Shown one piece after another: positions 9,308 to 17,441 of a stretch of 64,000 nucleotides of DNA. The number at the start of each line of letters is the position of its first letter. Positions within the stretch are counted from its first letter, which is position 1. The notes beneath the pieces were generated by a model. That model was not told where the DNA came from. It made no database searches and saw only the letters and a program-made list of their open reading frames with translations. Source of the stretch: Streptantibioticus rubrisoli (GTDB lineage: Bacteria; Actinomycetota; Actinomycetes; Streptomycetales; Streptomycetaceae); NCBI RefSeq assembly GCF_024436055.1, contig NZ_JANFNH010000001.1, positions 124,001 through 188,000 of the forward strand, read 5' to 3'. A program made the position numbers and the translations under genes.

Positions 9308-10153
9308 TCAGCGGCTGCCGTCCAGGATCACCCGGGCGACCAGCTGCGGGTCGTCGTTCATCGGCACATGGCCGCATCCCGGCAGCCGCACCAGCCGGGC
9401 GTGCGGAACCACCCGCTTGACCCGTGGGCCCTGGCGCCGCACCAGCACATGGTCGCGGGTGCCCCAGCCGATCGTCACCGGGATGTCCTCGGGGATCCCG
9501 CCCTCGAACAGCACGCCCTTGCGGCCCGCCGACAAGGTGGCCTCGAAACCGGGCGCCTCGCGCATGGCCCTGGTCTCCGCGACCACCGCCTCGGGTGACC
9601 GCCGTCCGGGGCGGTGGTAGATGCTGCCGGTCAGCGCCGCCCGTCCGGCGGCGCTGCGTGAGAGCAACTCGACCGTGGTGGGCGGCAGCAGGCGCGCGCC
9701 GCGCCGCATGGTGCTGAGCACCGTGAACGCGTAGAGGCGTTCGGGTTCGGTCCAGAACCCGGCGGGGGACAGCGCGGTCACGCTGCGCACCTGGCCGGCG
9801 CGTGCGAGGTGCAGGGCGATCAGGCCCCCCAGGGAGTTGCCGACGACATGCGGCCGGTCGACGCCCAGTTCGCTGAACATGGCGGCGAACACCTCGACCG
9901 CGCTCTCCAGCGAGTACGGGATGGACGGCGGCTGGGCGGGTGACTCGCCGAACCCGGGCAGGTCGACGGCGATGACCTCGCGATGGGCGGACAGCGCGTC
10001 GGCGACCGGGTCCCAGGCCTGGCGGTGGTGCCCGATGCCGTGCAGCAGGACGAGCGGTTCACCGGTGCCGTGCCGCTCGTACGCCGCTGTCACCGTCGGC
10101 CGCCCGGCCGGGGCGACATGGACGAAGGAGGTCGTAGCCGTGGTGATGGTCAT
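9308..10153 (-). CDS. Alpha/beta hydrolase
   Basis: 281 residues with a complete alpha/beta-hydrolase set: the oxyanion H-G-I-G-H-H loop, nucleophile elbow V-G-N-S-L-G-G (Ser), acid in G-T-R-D-H, and catalytic His in G-C-G-H-V-P. No signal peptide. The fold covers esterases, lactonases and C-C hydrolases, and the substrate cannot be told from sequence. ATG at 10153. About 340 bases upstream are non-coding. Confidence 0.88.
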   Translation of the reverse strand: MTITTATTSFVHVAPAGRPTVTAAYERHGTGEPLVLLHGIGHHRQAWDPVADALSAHREVIAVDLPGFGESPAQPPSIPYSLESAVEVFAAMFSELGVDRPHVVGNSLGGLIALHLARAGQVRSVTALSPAGFWTEPERLYAFTVLSTMRRGARLLPPTTVELLSRSAAGRAALTGSIYHRPGRRSPEAVVAETRAMREAPGFEATLSAGRKGVLFEGGIPEDIPVTIGWGTRDHVLVRRQGPRVKRVVPHARLVRLPGCGHVPMNDDPQLVARVILDGSR

Positions 10154-10495
10154 GCGTCGCTCCGGTCCCTACTCAGTGGTAACCCTTGGGTAACACTGTC
10201 CGGTCGACAGGTGGTCACGGCAAGAGTCTTGCCAGTCACAAAAGTGTTGAGGCCAACCAGTCCTCCACTCCCCGGCGTTGGGCCGCGCCCGGCTGCCGCC
10301 GCGATCCCGACCCCTCCAGCTCTCGTGGCGCGCGTGGAGTGCCGTGGTGGCGGCGGTGCGCAGGGTCATTGTGGGCCGCGTGCGGCGCTTCCGCGCGGAC
10401 GGCCGTGCCGAAGGGGGGAACGGCACGCGCTGTTCCACCGTCCGGAGCGGGCGGGGATCGTTCCGGAACGCCTTCGCCCGTTCGGGTTGCGGCGA
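10154..10495. other. Non-coding stretch between hydrolase and SDR genes
   Basis: About 340 bases without a gene-like frame. Just upstream of the hydrolase start lies a direct repeat GGTAAC-5-GGTAAC (10171-10195 region), a candidate regulator site for that leftward gene. The rest shows no clear structure. Confidence 0.35.
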
Positions 10496-11242
10496 TTACA
10501 GGCCGCCCGCCACGCGTAGGACGGCGCCGGTGGTGTACGAGGCGTCCGGTGAAAGCAGCCACTGGACGGCTGCCGCGATCTCGTCGGGCTCGCCGGGTCG
10601 GCCCATCGGCACCCGCTCCGGGTTGCGCCAGGGCCGGTCGGGGTCACCCATCGCCGCGTGGATGTCGGTCACCGTCATGCCGGGTTGCACGGAGTTGACC
10701 CGCACCCCGTCCAGGGCCAGTTCCTTGGCGAGGCCGATGGTGAGCGTGTCGACCGCCGCCTTGCTCGCCGCGTAGTGCACGTACTCACCCGGGCTGCCCA
10801 GCGTCGCGCCGCCGGAGGAGATGTTGACGATGGCTCCACCGCCCCCGCCGTGCCGGGTGGACATCTCCGCCGCGGCGCGCCGGGCGCATATCATCGCGCC
10901 CAGCACATTGACGTCCACCACCCGGCGCATCACCTCGACCGGGGTGTCGGTGAACCGGCCCAACGGGCCGGTGATACCAGCGTTGTTGACCAGTCCGGTG
11001 ATCGGCCCGAGGCGCTCCTTGACCGTGTCGAACAGCGCGTCCACCTGCTCCTCGACGCTGGTGTCGACCTGGACCACGACGCATTCGCCGCCGATGTCGC
11101 GAACGCGTTCGGCGACGTCCAGTGCGGCGTTGGCCGCGCGCTCGTATCCGATGCCGACATGGTGGCCCTGGCTGGCCAGACGCAGGACGACGGCCGCTCC
11201 GATCCCCCGGCTGCCGCCGGTGACCACCGTGACTGGACTCAT
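10496..11242 (-). CDS. SDR-family NAD(P)-dependent oxidoreductase
   Basis: 248 residues, a classical short-chain dehydrogenase: nucleotide motif T-G-G-S-R-G-I-G at the N-terminus, N-N-A-G-I after strand 4, catalytic Ser in N-I-S-S-G-G, and Y-A-A-S-K (Tyr-x-x-x-Lys). The end matches FabG-like 3-oxoacyl reductase/glucose dehydrogenase relatives. ATG 11242 follows GGGAGCG. It points away from the GntR gene. Specific substrate unknown. Confidence 0.9.
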   Translation of the reverse strand: MSPVTVVTGGSRGIGAAVVLRLASQGHHVGIGYERAANAALDVAERVRDIGGECVVVQVDTSVEEQVDALFDTVKERLGPITGLVNNAGITGPLGRFTDTPVEVMRRVVDVNVLGAMICARRAAAEMSTRHGGGGGAIVNISSGGATLGSPGEYVHYAASKAAVDTLTIGLAKELALDGVRVNSVQPGMTVTDIHAAMGDPDRPWRNPERVPMGRPGEPDEIAAAVQWLLSPDASYTTGAVLRVAGGL

Positions 11243-11434
11243 CGCTCCCGCTTCCTGTCGCGCCTTTGTGCGGCGAACGTGTCCGCCGTTGATCCAGAAC
11301 GCTAGCGCACCGGTGGATGGTAGTAATCCGCCCGAATTTTCCTGATAGGTGGGCGGGGATCGGGGTGTGCGAACTTGACGTGAACGCTGCGCGTAGTGCG
11401 ACGCGTACAGCGGGTAGGGAAGCGAGGATTGGTC

Positions 11435-11463
11435 TTGACCAAGGGGAGTGCCGGTCCTATGGT
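11435..11463 (+). promoter_or_regulatory. SigA/HrdB-type promoter of the GntR gene
   Basis: TTGACC (11435-11440), a 17-base spacer, then TATGGT (11458-11463): near-consensus for the Streptomyces housekeeping sigma factor and the best promoter in this part of the window. The transcription start is expected near 11470, leaving a ~115-base leader. Confidence 0.65.
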
Positions 11464-11484
11464 CGCGGTGAGAGTACTGAAAGA

Positions 11485-11503
11485 ACCCTTAATAAATAAG
11501 GGT
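11485..11503 (+). promoter_or_regulatory. Inverted repeat in the GntR leader (candidate autoregulatory operator)
   Basis: Perfect 7-bp dyad ACCCTTA-5-TAAGGGT, A/T-rich in a very GC-rich region. It lies about 15-33 bases past the predicted transcription start of the GntR gene, where a bound repressor would block transcription. Assignment to the GntR protein is inferred from position. Confidence 0.45.
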
Positions 11504-11586
11504 GAGAAAAACCCCAGGGTGGCCAACATCCGGGGCGCGCAAGCCCGTAGCGCACATGCCGACACACGCCGGATGCGGAGGACAGG

Positions 11587-12366
11587 GTGGGGACCACGCA
11601 GCTAGAGGCGCCGCAAGAGCCGAAGTACTGGCACCTGAAGACCGTTCTGGGCGACGCGCTCGACTCCGAGTTCGCCGTCGGTGAAGTGCTGCCGAACGAG
11701 CGGGAGTTGGCGGCGCGCTTCGGGGTCGCCCGGGCCACCCTCCGCCAGGCCCTGGAGCAACTGGAGCTGGAGGGGCGGCTGCAGCGGCGCCGTGGCGTCG
11801 GCACCACCGTCGCCCCGCCGCGCATCGGTGTCTCCGTCGGCCCCGCACAGGGCAGTTGGCCCGGCGAGGGCAATGACGCCTGGCGGGCCATCGGTTGCGC
11901 GGAGGCCCCCGCTCCGGCCAACGTGGCGCGGCTGTTCGGGGAGTCGGCGCGGGATGACCGTGCGGTGCACACCATTCGGCGGGTGCGGATGACGCACGCT
12001 CAGCCGGTCGCCACCGAGTTGCTCTACATACCCCCGGCTTCCGTGCCGGGGCTGCCGGAACTGCTCAGCCCCGGGGCGCACGCCCAGGCCGTCCTGCGTG
12101 AGCTGCACCGGCTGGAGCTGGAGGGCGAGGACCGCGCCGTGGAGCTCGGCTCGGCCCGCGCGGAGGACGCCAAGCAGTTGGAGCGGCTGCCCGGCGCCCC
12201 GGTACTGCTCGTCACCACCCGCTACTTCGCCTCCGGTCGGGTCGCCGCGGCCTCCGTCGCGACGTACCGGGCCGACACCTGCCGACTGACCTTCGGTGAC
12301 GCCGGAGCCATGCAGATCACCCACCACGGGCCCAACGGCAACTCGGAGCAGCGGCACGCTTCCTGA
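11587..12366 (+). CDS. GntR/HutC-family transcriptional regulator
   Basis: 259 residues from GTG 11587. The N-terminal winged helix (residues ~10-75) has P-N-E-R-E-L-A-A-R-F-G-V-A-R-A-T-L-R-Q-A, followed by the wing G-R-L-Q-R-R-R-G-V-G-T, the GntR signature. The remaining ~170 residues form a UTRA-type effector domain as in HutC/DasR relatives, which usually bind small metabolites such as sugar phosphates or histidine-derived compounds. Preceded by a strong promoter and a perfect dyad, so autoregulation is likely. Convergent with a ROK gene. Confidence 0.9.
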   Translation: MGTTQLEAPQEPKYWHLKTVLGDALDSEFAVGEVLPNERELAARFGVARATLRQALEQLELEGRLQRRRGVGTTVAPPRIGVSVGPAQGSWPGEGNDAWRAIGCAEAPAPANVARLFGESARDDRAVHTIRRVRMTHAQPVATELLYIPPASVPGLPELLSPGAHAQAVLRELHRLELEGEDRAVELGSARAEDAKQLERLPGAPVLLVTTRYFASGRVAAASVATYRADTCRLTFGDAGAMQITHHGPNGNSEQRHAS

Positions 12367-12405
12367 TCGCCTGTCAGGCCGCCCCGCGTTCTTACCGGTA
12401 TCGCG

Positions 12406-13563
12406 TCACCGGCGCGCCGAGGCGGCCTGGTCCACGGCGAACAACTGCTCCTCGACGTGGTCGAGTGCGAGCCGCAGCGCACCGGTGGCCACCGCCTCCT
12501 CGCCCAGTGCGGACAGCGCCACCTTCGGCGGGCGCAGGCAGTAACGCGCCAACTCCTCGCGCAGCGGCTCCAGTACGCCGTCGAGGCCGGCCGCCCAACC
12601 GCCCAGGACGACGAGTTCGGGGTCGAGCGCGAGGACCAGCGCCGCCACATCGTGCACCAGCCGCCGCAAGAAGCGGTCCACCGCCTCACGCGCCAGGGGG
12701 TCGCCCTCCCGGGCCAGTGCGAACACCCGGGTCACCGCGGGCTCGTCCAGCGGGTCCAGCGGCGTGCCCGTGGTGGACAGCAGCCGCTCCGGGCTCGCCT
12801 CCCGGCCCAGCAGGTGCAGGGCGCCGATCTCACCGGCCGCGCCGCCGAAACCGCGGTGCAGCCGTCCGCCGATGAGCGAACCGGCGCCCGGGCTGAGCCC
12901 GGCCATCACGAAGACGATGTCGTCGCTGCCCCGCGCCGCGCCCGTCCAGTGCTCGGCGACGGCGGCCGCGTTGGCGTCGTTCTCCACCAGTACCGGGCAG
13001 CGGAACGAGCGGCGCAACCGGTCGCCCAACGGCAGCCCGGTCCAACCGGGCATGGCCGTGCCCAGCCGGACGGTGCCGTCGGATTCCACGATGCCCGGAC
13101 TGCCCACGCCCACCGCCCACAGCGTGCTGCGCGCCACCCCGGTGGCCCGCAGCAGTTCGGCGACCGCGCCGCGCACCCGCTCCAGCCGCTCCTCGGCGGG
13201 GACCAGCTCATCGAGATCATGCCCGAGCCAGTCCAGCATCCGGCCGCTGAGGTCCGCGAGCACCACCCGCACCTGGTGCACCCCGATCTCGATGCCCAGC
13301 AGATGCCCCGCCTCGGCATGGAACCGGAACCGGCGCGCCGGGCGCCCCTGCTTACGGGCGTCGGCGGGATCGGCGGGCGCCTCCACGACCAGGCCGGACT
13401 GCGTCAGACCCTCGATCACTCCCTCGACCGTCGGCCTGGACAGACCGGTGGCGTGAACGAGTTCGGTCAGGGTGCGGGATCGTTCACCGCGCAGTGTGTG
13501 GAGCACCACCGCTGAATTGATTCTGCGCAGCAGGGAGGGGTCCCCGCCGGTCAGCCGCCCCAA
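12406..13563 (-). CDS. ROK-family transcriptional regulator
   Basis: About 385 residues. An N-terminal winged helix (L-L-R-R-I-N-S-A-V-V-L, then L-S-R-P-T-V-E-G-V) is followed by a ROK sugar-kinase-like domain with G-I-E-I-G-V and the G-x-x-G-x-x-G-G-x-x-x-G-x-G-G-A-A-G-E-I-G signature. The ROK zinc-site cysteines are not obvious, fitting a regulator rather than a kinase. TTG at 13563 is preferred because GGGAGG lies 6 bases upstream; GTG at 13599 would add 12 residues. ROK regulators usually sense sugars. Confidence 0.87.
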   Translation of the reverse strand: MGRLTGGDPSLLRRINSAVVLHTLRGERSRTLTELVHATGLSRPTVEGVIEGLTQSGLVVEAPADPADARKQGRPARRFRFHAEAGHLLGIEIGVHQVRVVLADLSGRMLDWLGHDLDELVPAEERLERVRGAVAELLRATGVARSTLWAVGVGSPGIVESDGTVRLGTAMPGWTGLPLGDRLRRSFRCPVLVENDANAAAVAEHWTGAARGSDDIVFVMAGLSPGAGSLIGGRLHRGFGGAAGEIGALHLLGREASPERLLSTTGTPLDPLDEPAVTRVFALAREGDPLAREAVDRFLRRLVHDVAALVLALDPELVVLGGWAAGLDGVLEPLREELARYCLRPPKVALSALGEEAVATGALRLALDHVEEQLFAVDQAASARR

Positions 13564-13716
13564 CGTCCGCCTCCCTGACTGTACGCATGGCCCCACCACG
13601 AGCGCGCTCGCGCCCCGGTCCGCCCGGCTGGATGTCCGCCGGGCCGGAATCCTGGTGGTAGTACGCGTTTGCGGGATCGTACCCGGCTTGACTCAATGCG
13701 GCGAACAACACCAACT

Positions 13717-13728
13717 TGGTCCGTACCA
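13717..13728. promoter_or_regulatory. TGGT-4-ACCA dyad upstream of the ROK gene (dre-like)
   Basis: TGGT-CCGT-ACCA, about 150 bases upstream of the ROK start. The half-sites equal those of the DasR-responsive element known in Streptomyces (TGGT-4-ACCA core), although the outer bases differ. This is a candidate site only. Confidence 0.3.
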
Positions 13729-13779
13729 GCACTGATCCGGCCTTGACCGGAACGTGTGCGCCGGAGGCTCGCGCGATCT

Positions 13780-14280
13780 TCAGCCTTCGGCCGCCGCGGC
13801 CCGCAGCCGTGCGAACTCCTCGGCCATCGTGTGCGGCGTCCAATGGGCGTTCAGACCGCTCGGGTTGGGCAGCGCCCATATCCGGGTGCCGCCGATGACG
13901 CGCTCCTGCGGGCCGATCCTCGCCGTACGCTCGCCGAAGGCGGTGCGGTACGCGGTGATGCCCGCCACGGCCAGCCAGCGCGGCTGGTAGCGCCGCACCT
14001 TGGCGACGAGCGCCCGGCCGCCCTCGCGCAGTTCCTCCTCGCTCAGCTCATCGGCCTTCGCCGTAGCGCGGGGCGCCACATTGGTGATGCCGAGGCCGTA
14101 GTCGAGCAGCTTGTGCTGCTCGGCGGGGGCGAGTTGGCGCGGGGTGAATCCGGAGGCGTGCAGCGCGGGCCAGAACCGGTTGCCGGGGCGGGCGAAGTGA
14201 TGGCCGGTGTGCGCCGTCAGCAAACCGGGATTAATGCCGCAGAACAGTACGCGCAGGCCGTCCGCGACCACATCCGGCAC
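13780..14280 (-). CDS. mug: G/U mismatch-specific uracil-DNA glycosylase (Mug)
   Basis: 166 residues from GTG 14280. Mug/TDG hallmarks are F-C-G-I-N-P-G-L near the N-terminus and L-P-N-P-S-G-L-N-A-H-W in the C-terminal half, with A-R-P-G-N-R-F-W between. It excises uracil or thymine opposite G. Upstream in the same frame lie residues L-T-P-E-E-L-A-A-A-R-D-R-T that look like the usual Mug start. The true start may therefore be a CTG at 14319 overlapping the purB stop, giving 179 residues and coupling the two genes. Confidence 0.9.
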   Translation of the reverse strand: MPDVVADGLRVLFCGINPGLLTAHTGHHFARPGNRFWPALHASGFTPRQLAPAEQHKLLDYGLGITNVAPRATAKADELSEEELREGGRALVAKVRRYQPRWLAVAGITAYRTAFGERTARIGPQERVIGGTRIWALPNPSGLNAHWTPHTMAEEFARLRAAAAEG

Positions 14281-14315
14281 GGTGCGGTCGCGGGCAGCCG
14301 CCAGCTCCTCGGGGG

Positions 14316-15749
14316 TCAGAGGATCGCTCCGGGGGTGTACGAGGCGGCCCGCGGGTACCGCTCGGTGACCTCCTCGACGCGCCGTACCACCGCGGCGACC
14401 TGATCGGCGGCGGCACCGGTGAACGACAGCCGGTCGGCCATCAGCGCCTCAAGTCCCGCCCGATCCAGCGGAATTCGCTCGTCGGCGGCCAGCCGGTCCA
14501 GCAGTTCGTTGCGCTCGGCGCCCTTCTCGCGCATCGCGAGGGCGGTCGCCACCGCATGCTCCTTGATCGCCTCATGGGCGACCTCCCGGCCCACCCCGGC
14601 GCGTACCGCGGCCATCAGCACCTTGGTGGTGGCCAGGAACGGCAGATAGCGGTCCAGCTCGCGGGCGATGACCGCCGGGAAGGCACCGAACTCGTCCAGC
14701 ACCGTGAGGAACGTCTCCAGCAGGCCGTCGAAGGCGAAGAACGCGTCCGGCAGCGCGACCCGCCGCACCACGGAGCAGGACACATCGCCCTCGTTCCACT
14801 GGTCGCCCGCCAGCTCCGCGGTCATCGACGCATGGCCGCGAAGGATCACCGCGAGCCCGTTGACCCGCTCGCAGGAACGCGTGTTCATCTTGTGGGGCAT
14901 CGCCGAGGAGCCGACCTGGCCCGGCTTGAAGCCCTCGGTCACCAGCTCGTGCCCGGCCATCAGCCGGATCGTCTTGGCGAGCGAGGACGGCGCCGCGGCC
15001 AGCTGCACCAGTGTGGAGACCACCTCGTAGTCCAGCGAGCGCGGGTAGACCTGGCCCACCGAGGTGAAGGCCCGCGCGAAGCCCAGGTGCTCGGCGATGC
15101 GGGACTCCAGCTCGGCGAGCTTTGCCGCGTCGCCGCCGAGCAGGTCGAGCATGTCCTGGGCTGTGCCGACCGGACCCTTGATACCGCGCAGCGGGTAGCG
15201 GCCCAGCAACTCCTCGACCCGGCCGAAGGCGACCAGCAGCTCATCGGCGGCGGTCGCGAAGCGCTTGCCGAGCGTGGTGGTCTGCGCCGCGACATTGTGC
15301 GAGCGGCCAGCCATCACCAACTCGGCGTGCTCGGCGGCCAACCTGCCCAGCCGGGCGAGCACGGCGACGGTACGGTCGCGCACCAGCTCCAGCGACAGCC
15401 GGATCTGCAACTGCTCGACGTTCTCCGTCAGATCGCGCGAGGTCATCCCCTTGTGCACATGCTCATGGCCGGCGAGGGCGTTGAACTCCTCGATGCGTGC
15501 CTTCACATCGTGCCGGGTGACCTTCTCCCGCTCGGCGATGGAGTCCAGGTCGACCTGCTCCAGCACGCGTTCGTAGTCCGCCAGCGCCTGCTCCGGCACC
15601 TCGATCCCGAGGTCACGCTGAGCCCGGAGCACGGCGAGCCACAGTCGGCGCTCAAGGATCACCTTCTGCTGCGGGGACCACAAGGTGGCCAGCTCCGCGG
15701 AGGCATAGCGGTTGGCCAGGACGTTCGGGATGCGCGGCTTAACGGTCAC
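14316..15749 (-). CDS. purB: Adenylosuccinate lyase
   Basis: 477 residues. It cleaves SAICAR and adenylosuccinate to fumarate in purine synthesis. Sequence hallmarks are the N-terminal R-I-P-N-V-L-A-N-R-Y-A-S, the T-S-R-D-L-T-E-N block, A-G-R-S-H-N-V-A-A-Q, and the superfamily signature G-S-S-A-M-P-H-K-M-N with the catalytic serine. GTG 15749 (V-T-V-K-P-R-I-P) is the natural start; an open frame continues upstream but is not family-like. A TAGACT box at 15758-15763 sits 8 bases before the GTG, so the message may be leaderless. Confidence 0.95.
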   Translation of the reverse strand: MTVKPRIPNVLANRYASAELATLWSPQQKVILERRLWLAVLRAQRDLGIEVPEQALADYERVLEQVDLDSIAEREKVTRHDVKARIEEFNALAGHEHVHKGMTSRDLTENVEQLQIRLSLELVRDRTVAVLARLGRLAAEHAELVMAGRSHNVAAQTTTLGKRFATAADELLVAFGRVEELLGRYPLRGIKGPVGTAQDMLDLLGGDAAKLAELESRIAEHLGFARAFTSVGQVYPRSLDYEVVSTLVQLAAAPSSLAKTIRLMAGHELVTEGFKPGQVGSSAMPHKMNTRSCERVNGLAVILRGHASMTAELAGDQWNEGDVSCSVVRRVALPDAFFAFDGLLETFLTVLDEFGAFPAVIARELDRYLPFLATTKVLMAAVRAGVGREVAHEAIKEHAVATALAMREKGAERNELLDRLAADERIPLDRAGLEALMADRLSFTGAAADQVAAVVRRVEEVTERYPRAASYTPGAIL

Positions 15750-15856
15750 GTGACCAGAGTCTACTGGCGGTTTACGCAGGCCAGCGCCGTGGTCCGGTTC
15801 GTAGATTGCTACAGTCCCCGCTCCGTTGGCGCGGCCCCGGTGCGCTCGCGCCGCCG

Positions 15857-16627
15857 TCAGCCCTCGTACGGCAGTAGTTCGGGGCGCTTGGCGGGGCGGC
15901 CGTCGCCCGAGGAACGGTTGGCCAACCGCCTGCCGATCCACGGGACCAGATGCTCACGGGCGAACCGGATATCCGCTGTGCGGCGCGCCAGCCAGCCCGG
16001 CGGCAGATGCGCGGGCAGCGGGGCGTTCCAGTCGGACTCCGGCTCATGGCCGAGCGCCTGCCACACCGCCTCGGCCACCCGCCGATGGCCCTCGGCGTTC
16101 AGGTGCAGCCGGTCATCCGCCCACATCCGGGAGTCGCCCAGCGCCTCCGAGGAGAACAAGTCCACCACCAAGGCATCATGCCGAACCGCCAGCTCGTCGA
16201 TGAAGTCGAAGAGCTGTTCCATGCGCGGCCGCATCCGCTCCATCACCGGTCCACGCCTGGCCGGGCTGCGCATCAGCACCAGTTGCCGGCAGGTCGGGGC
16301 GAGGGTGACCACCGCTTCCTCAAGCCGCGCGCACACCGCTTCGACATCGCACTTGGGCCGCAGCACATCGTTGAGCCCGCCGACCAGCGTCACCAGATCA
16401 GCGCCCATTGCCGCGGCGATCCGGGTCTGCTCCGTCACGATCTGCCCGATGAGCTTTCCGCGCACCGCCAGGTTGGCGTAGCGGAAGCCGGGCGAGCGGG
16501 CGGCGAGCCTGGCCGCCAGCAGATCGGCCCAGCCGCGATTGCTGCCATCCGGAAGGCCGTCGGACATGCCCTCGGTGAACGAGTCACCCACGGCGGCGAA
16601 ACTGGTGAACCGGACATCGATCTCCAT
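15857..16627 (-). CDS. SGNH/GDSL-family hydrolase
   Basis: 256 residues. All four SGNH blocks are present: G-D-S-F-T-E-G (Ser), a Gly in block II, G-G-L-N-D (Asn), and W-A-D-D-R-L-H-L-N (Asp and His). No signal peptide, so it is probably a cytoplasmic esterase or lipase-like enzyme. ATG 16627. Substrate unknown. Confidence 0.9.
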   Translation of the reverse strand: MEIDVRFTSFAAVGDSFTEGMSDGLPDGSNRGWADLLAARLAARSPGFRYANLAVRGKLIGQIVTEQTRIAAAMGADLVTLVGGLNDVLRPKCDVEAVCARLEEAVVTLAPTCRQLVLMRSPARRGPVMERMRPRMEQLFDFIDELAVRHDALVVDLFSSEALGDSRMWADDRLHLNAEGHRRVAEAVWQALGHEPESDWNAPLPAHLPPGWLARRTADIRFAREHLVPWIGRRLANRSSGDGRPAKRPELLPYEG

Positions 16628-16672
16628 GGCGCGGGCGATCCTATCCGGTCGCCGCCGGGAGCCATCGGGGTG

Positions 16673-17251
16673 TCACCAGGCGCCGGGTATGAGCCTGCGG
16701 GTCCGGGCGGCGTACGACCGGTACTCATCGCCGAGCGCCTCGAGCAGCATCCGCTCCTCCACCCGTATCCGATAGCCCAGGGCGATCAGACAGCAGGCGG
16801 TGAACACCAGCCAGGACGCCGCGTTGCCCATCAGCAGGGCCAGGTCCAGCGCCGCCAGCAGCATGCCGCTGTACGCCGGGTGCCGCACGAAGCGGTAAGG
16901 GCCGGTGGTGACGACGCGGTGGTCGTGCTGGATGTGCACCGTGCCGCGGAAGAAGCGGCCGAGGGCGACGATCGCCCACAACCTGATCGCTATCCCGATC
17001 CAGGCCACCGCCAGGATCGCGGTCCGCACCGTCAGGGCGTGCGGACTGTACGACAGCGCGGGCACCGCGTGCCGGATCGGCCCCGCCAACGCGACGCCAC
17101 CCGTGATCAGCACCGGAAAGAGCAGCAGGCTGAGCCACTCCGTCCGCTCGGTGGCCTCGCTGCGCTGCCGCTGCCGTATCTGGAGCACCGCCTCGGCCGC
17201 CACCCACACCCAGATGGTGATGGTGAGCGCTGCGTTCACGGCGTGATGCAT
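16673..17251 (-). CDS. Isoprenylcysteine carboxyl methyltransferase-like membrane protein
   Basis: 192 residues with four to five hydrophobic segments and the ICMT/PEMT-type signature: G-P-Y-R-F-V-R-H-P-A-Y-S-G, then R-I-R-V-E-E-R-M-L-L-E-A-L-G-D-E-Y. These bind S-adenosylmethionine and the substrate at the membrane interface. Bacterial members have varied or unknown methyl acceptors. ATG 17251. Confidence 0.88.
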   Translation of the reverse strand: MHHAVNAALTITIWVWVAAEAVLQIRQRQRSEATERTEWLSLLLFPVLITGGVALAGPIRHAVPALSYSPHALTVRTAILAVAWIGIAIRLWAIVALGRFFRGTVHIQHDHRVVTTGPYRFVRHPAYSGMLLAALDLALLMGNAASWLVFTACCLIALGYRIRVEERMLLEALGDEYRSYAARTRRLIPGAW

Positions 17252-17324
17252 GACGGCACCTCCCGACCACTCCAGGACCCCGCCCCCGCGACGGGACCTT
17301 CGTATTCACGATCGCACCCGGGGC

Positions 17325-17343
17325 GGGTGGAGCGGCTCCACCC
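17325..17343. terminator. Inverted repeat between CNNM and ICMT-like genes
   Basis: Perfect 8-bp dyad GGGTGGAG-3-CTCCACCC, 100 bases past the stop of the leftward CNNM gene and ~75 bases before the leftward ICMT-like gene. It may be a terminator or a regulator site; position does not decide. Confidence 0.3.
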
Positions 17344-17441
17344 GAGGGTGGACGCATGGGTGGAGATTCGCGGCCCCGCCGGGCTGGTGGCAGCCCGAAG
17401 GCCACGCCACGTCCGGTATGCGGCCGCGACGCGCCCGGCGG

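Noticed and set aside
10171-10195. GGTAAC direct repeat as a defined operator
   Set aside because: Only two short copies and no regulator beside it; kept as a note in the intergenic entry.
12457-13515. Long open frames opposite ROK, purB, DUF885, FUSC and others
   Set aside because: GC-rich codon bias leaves long antisense frames open; they lack family motifs and ribosome sites while the listed strand has them.
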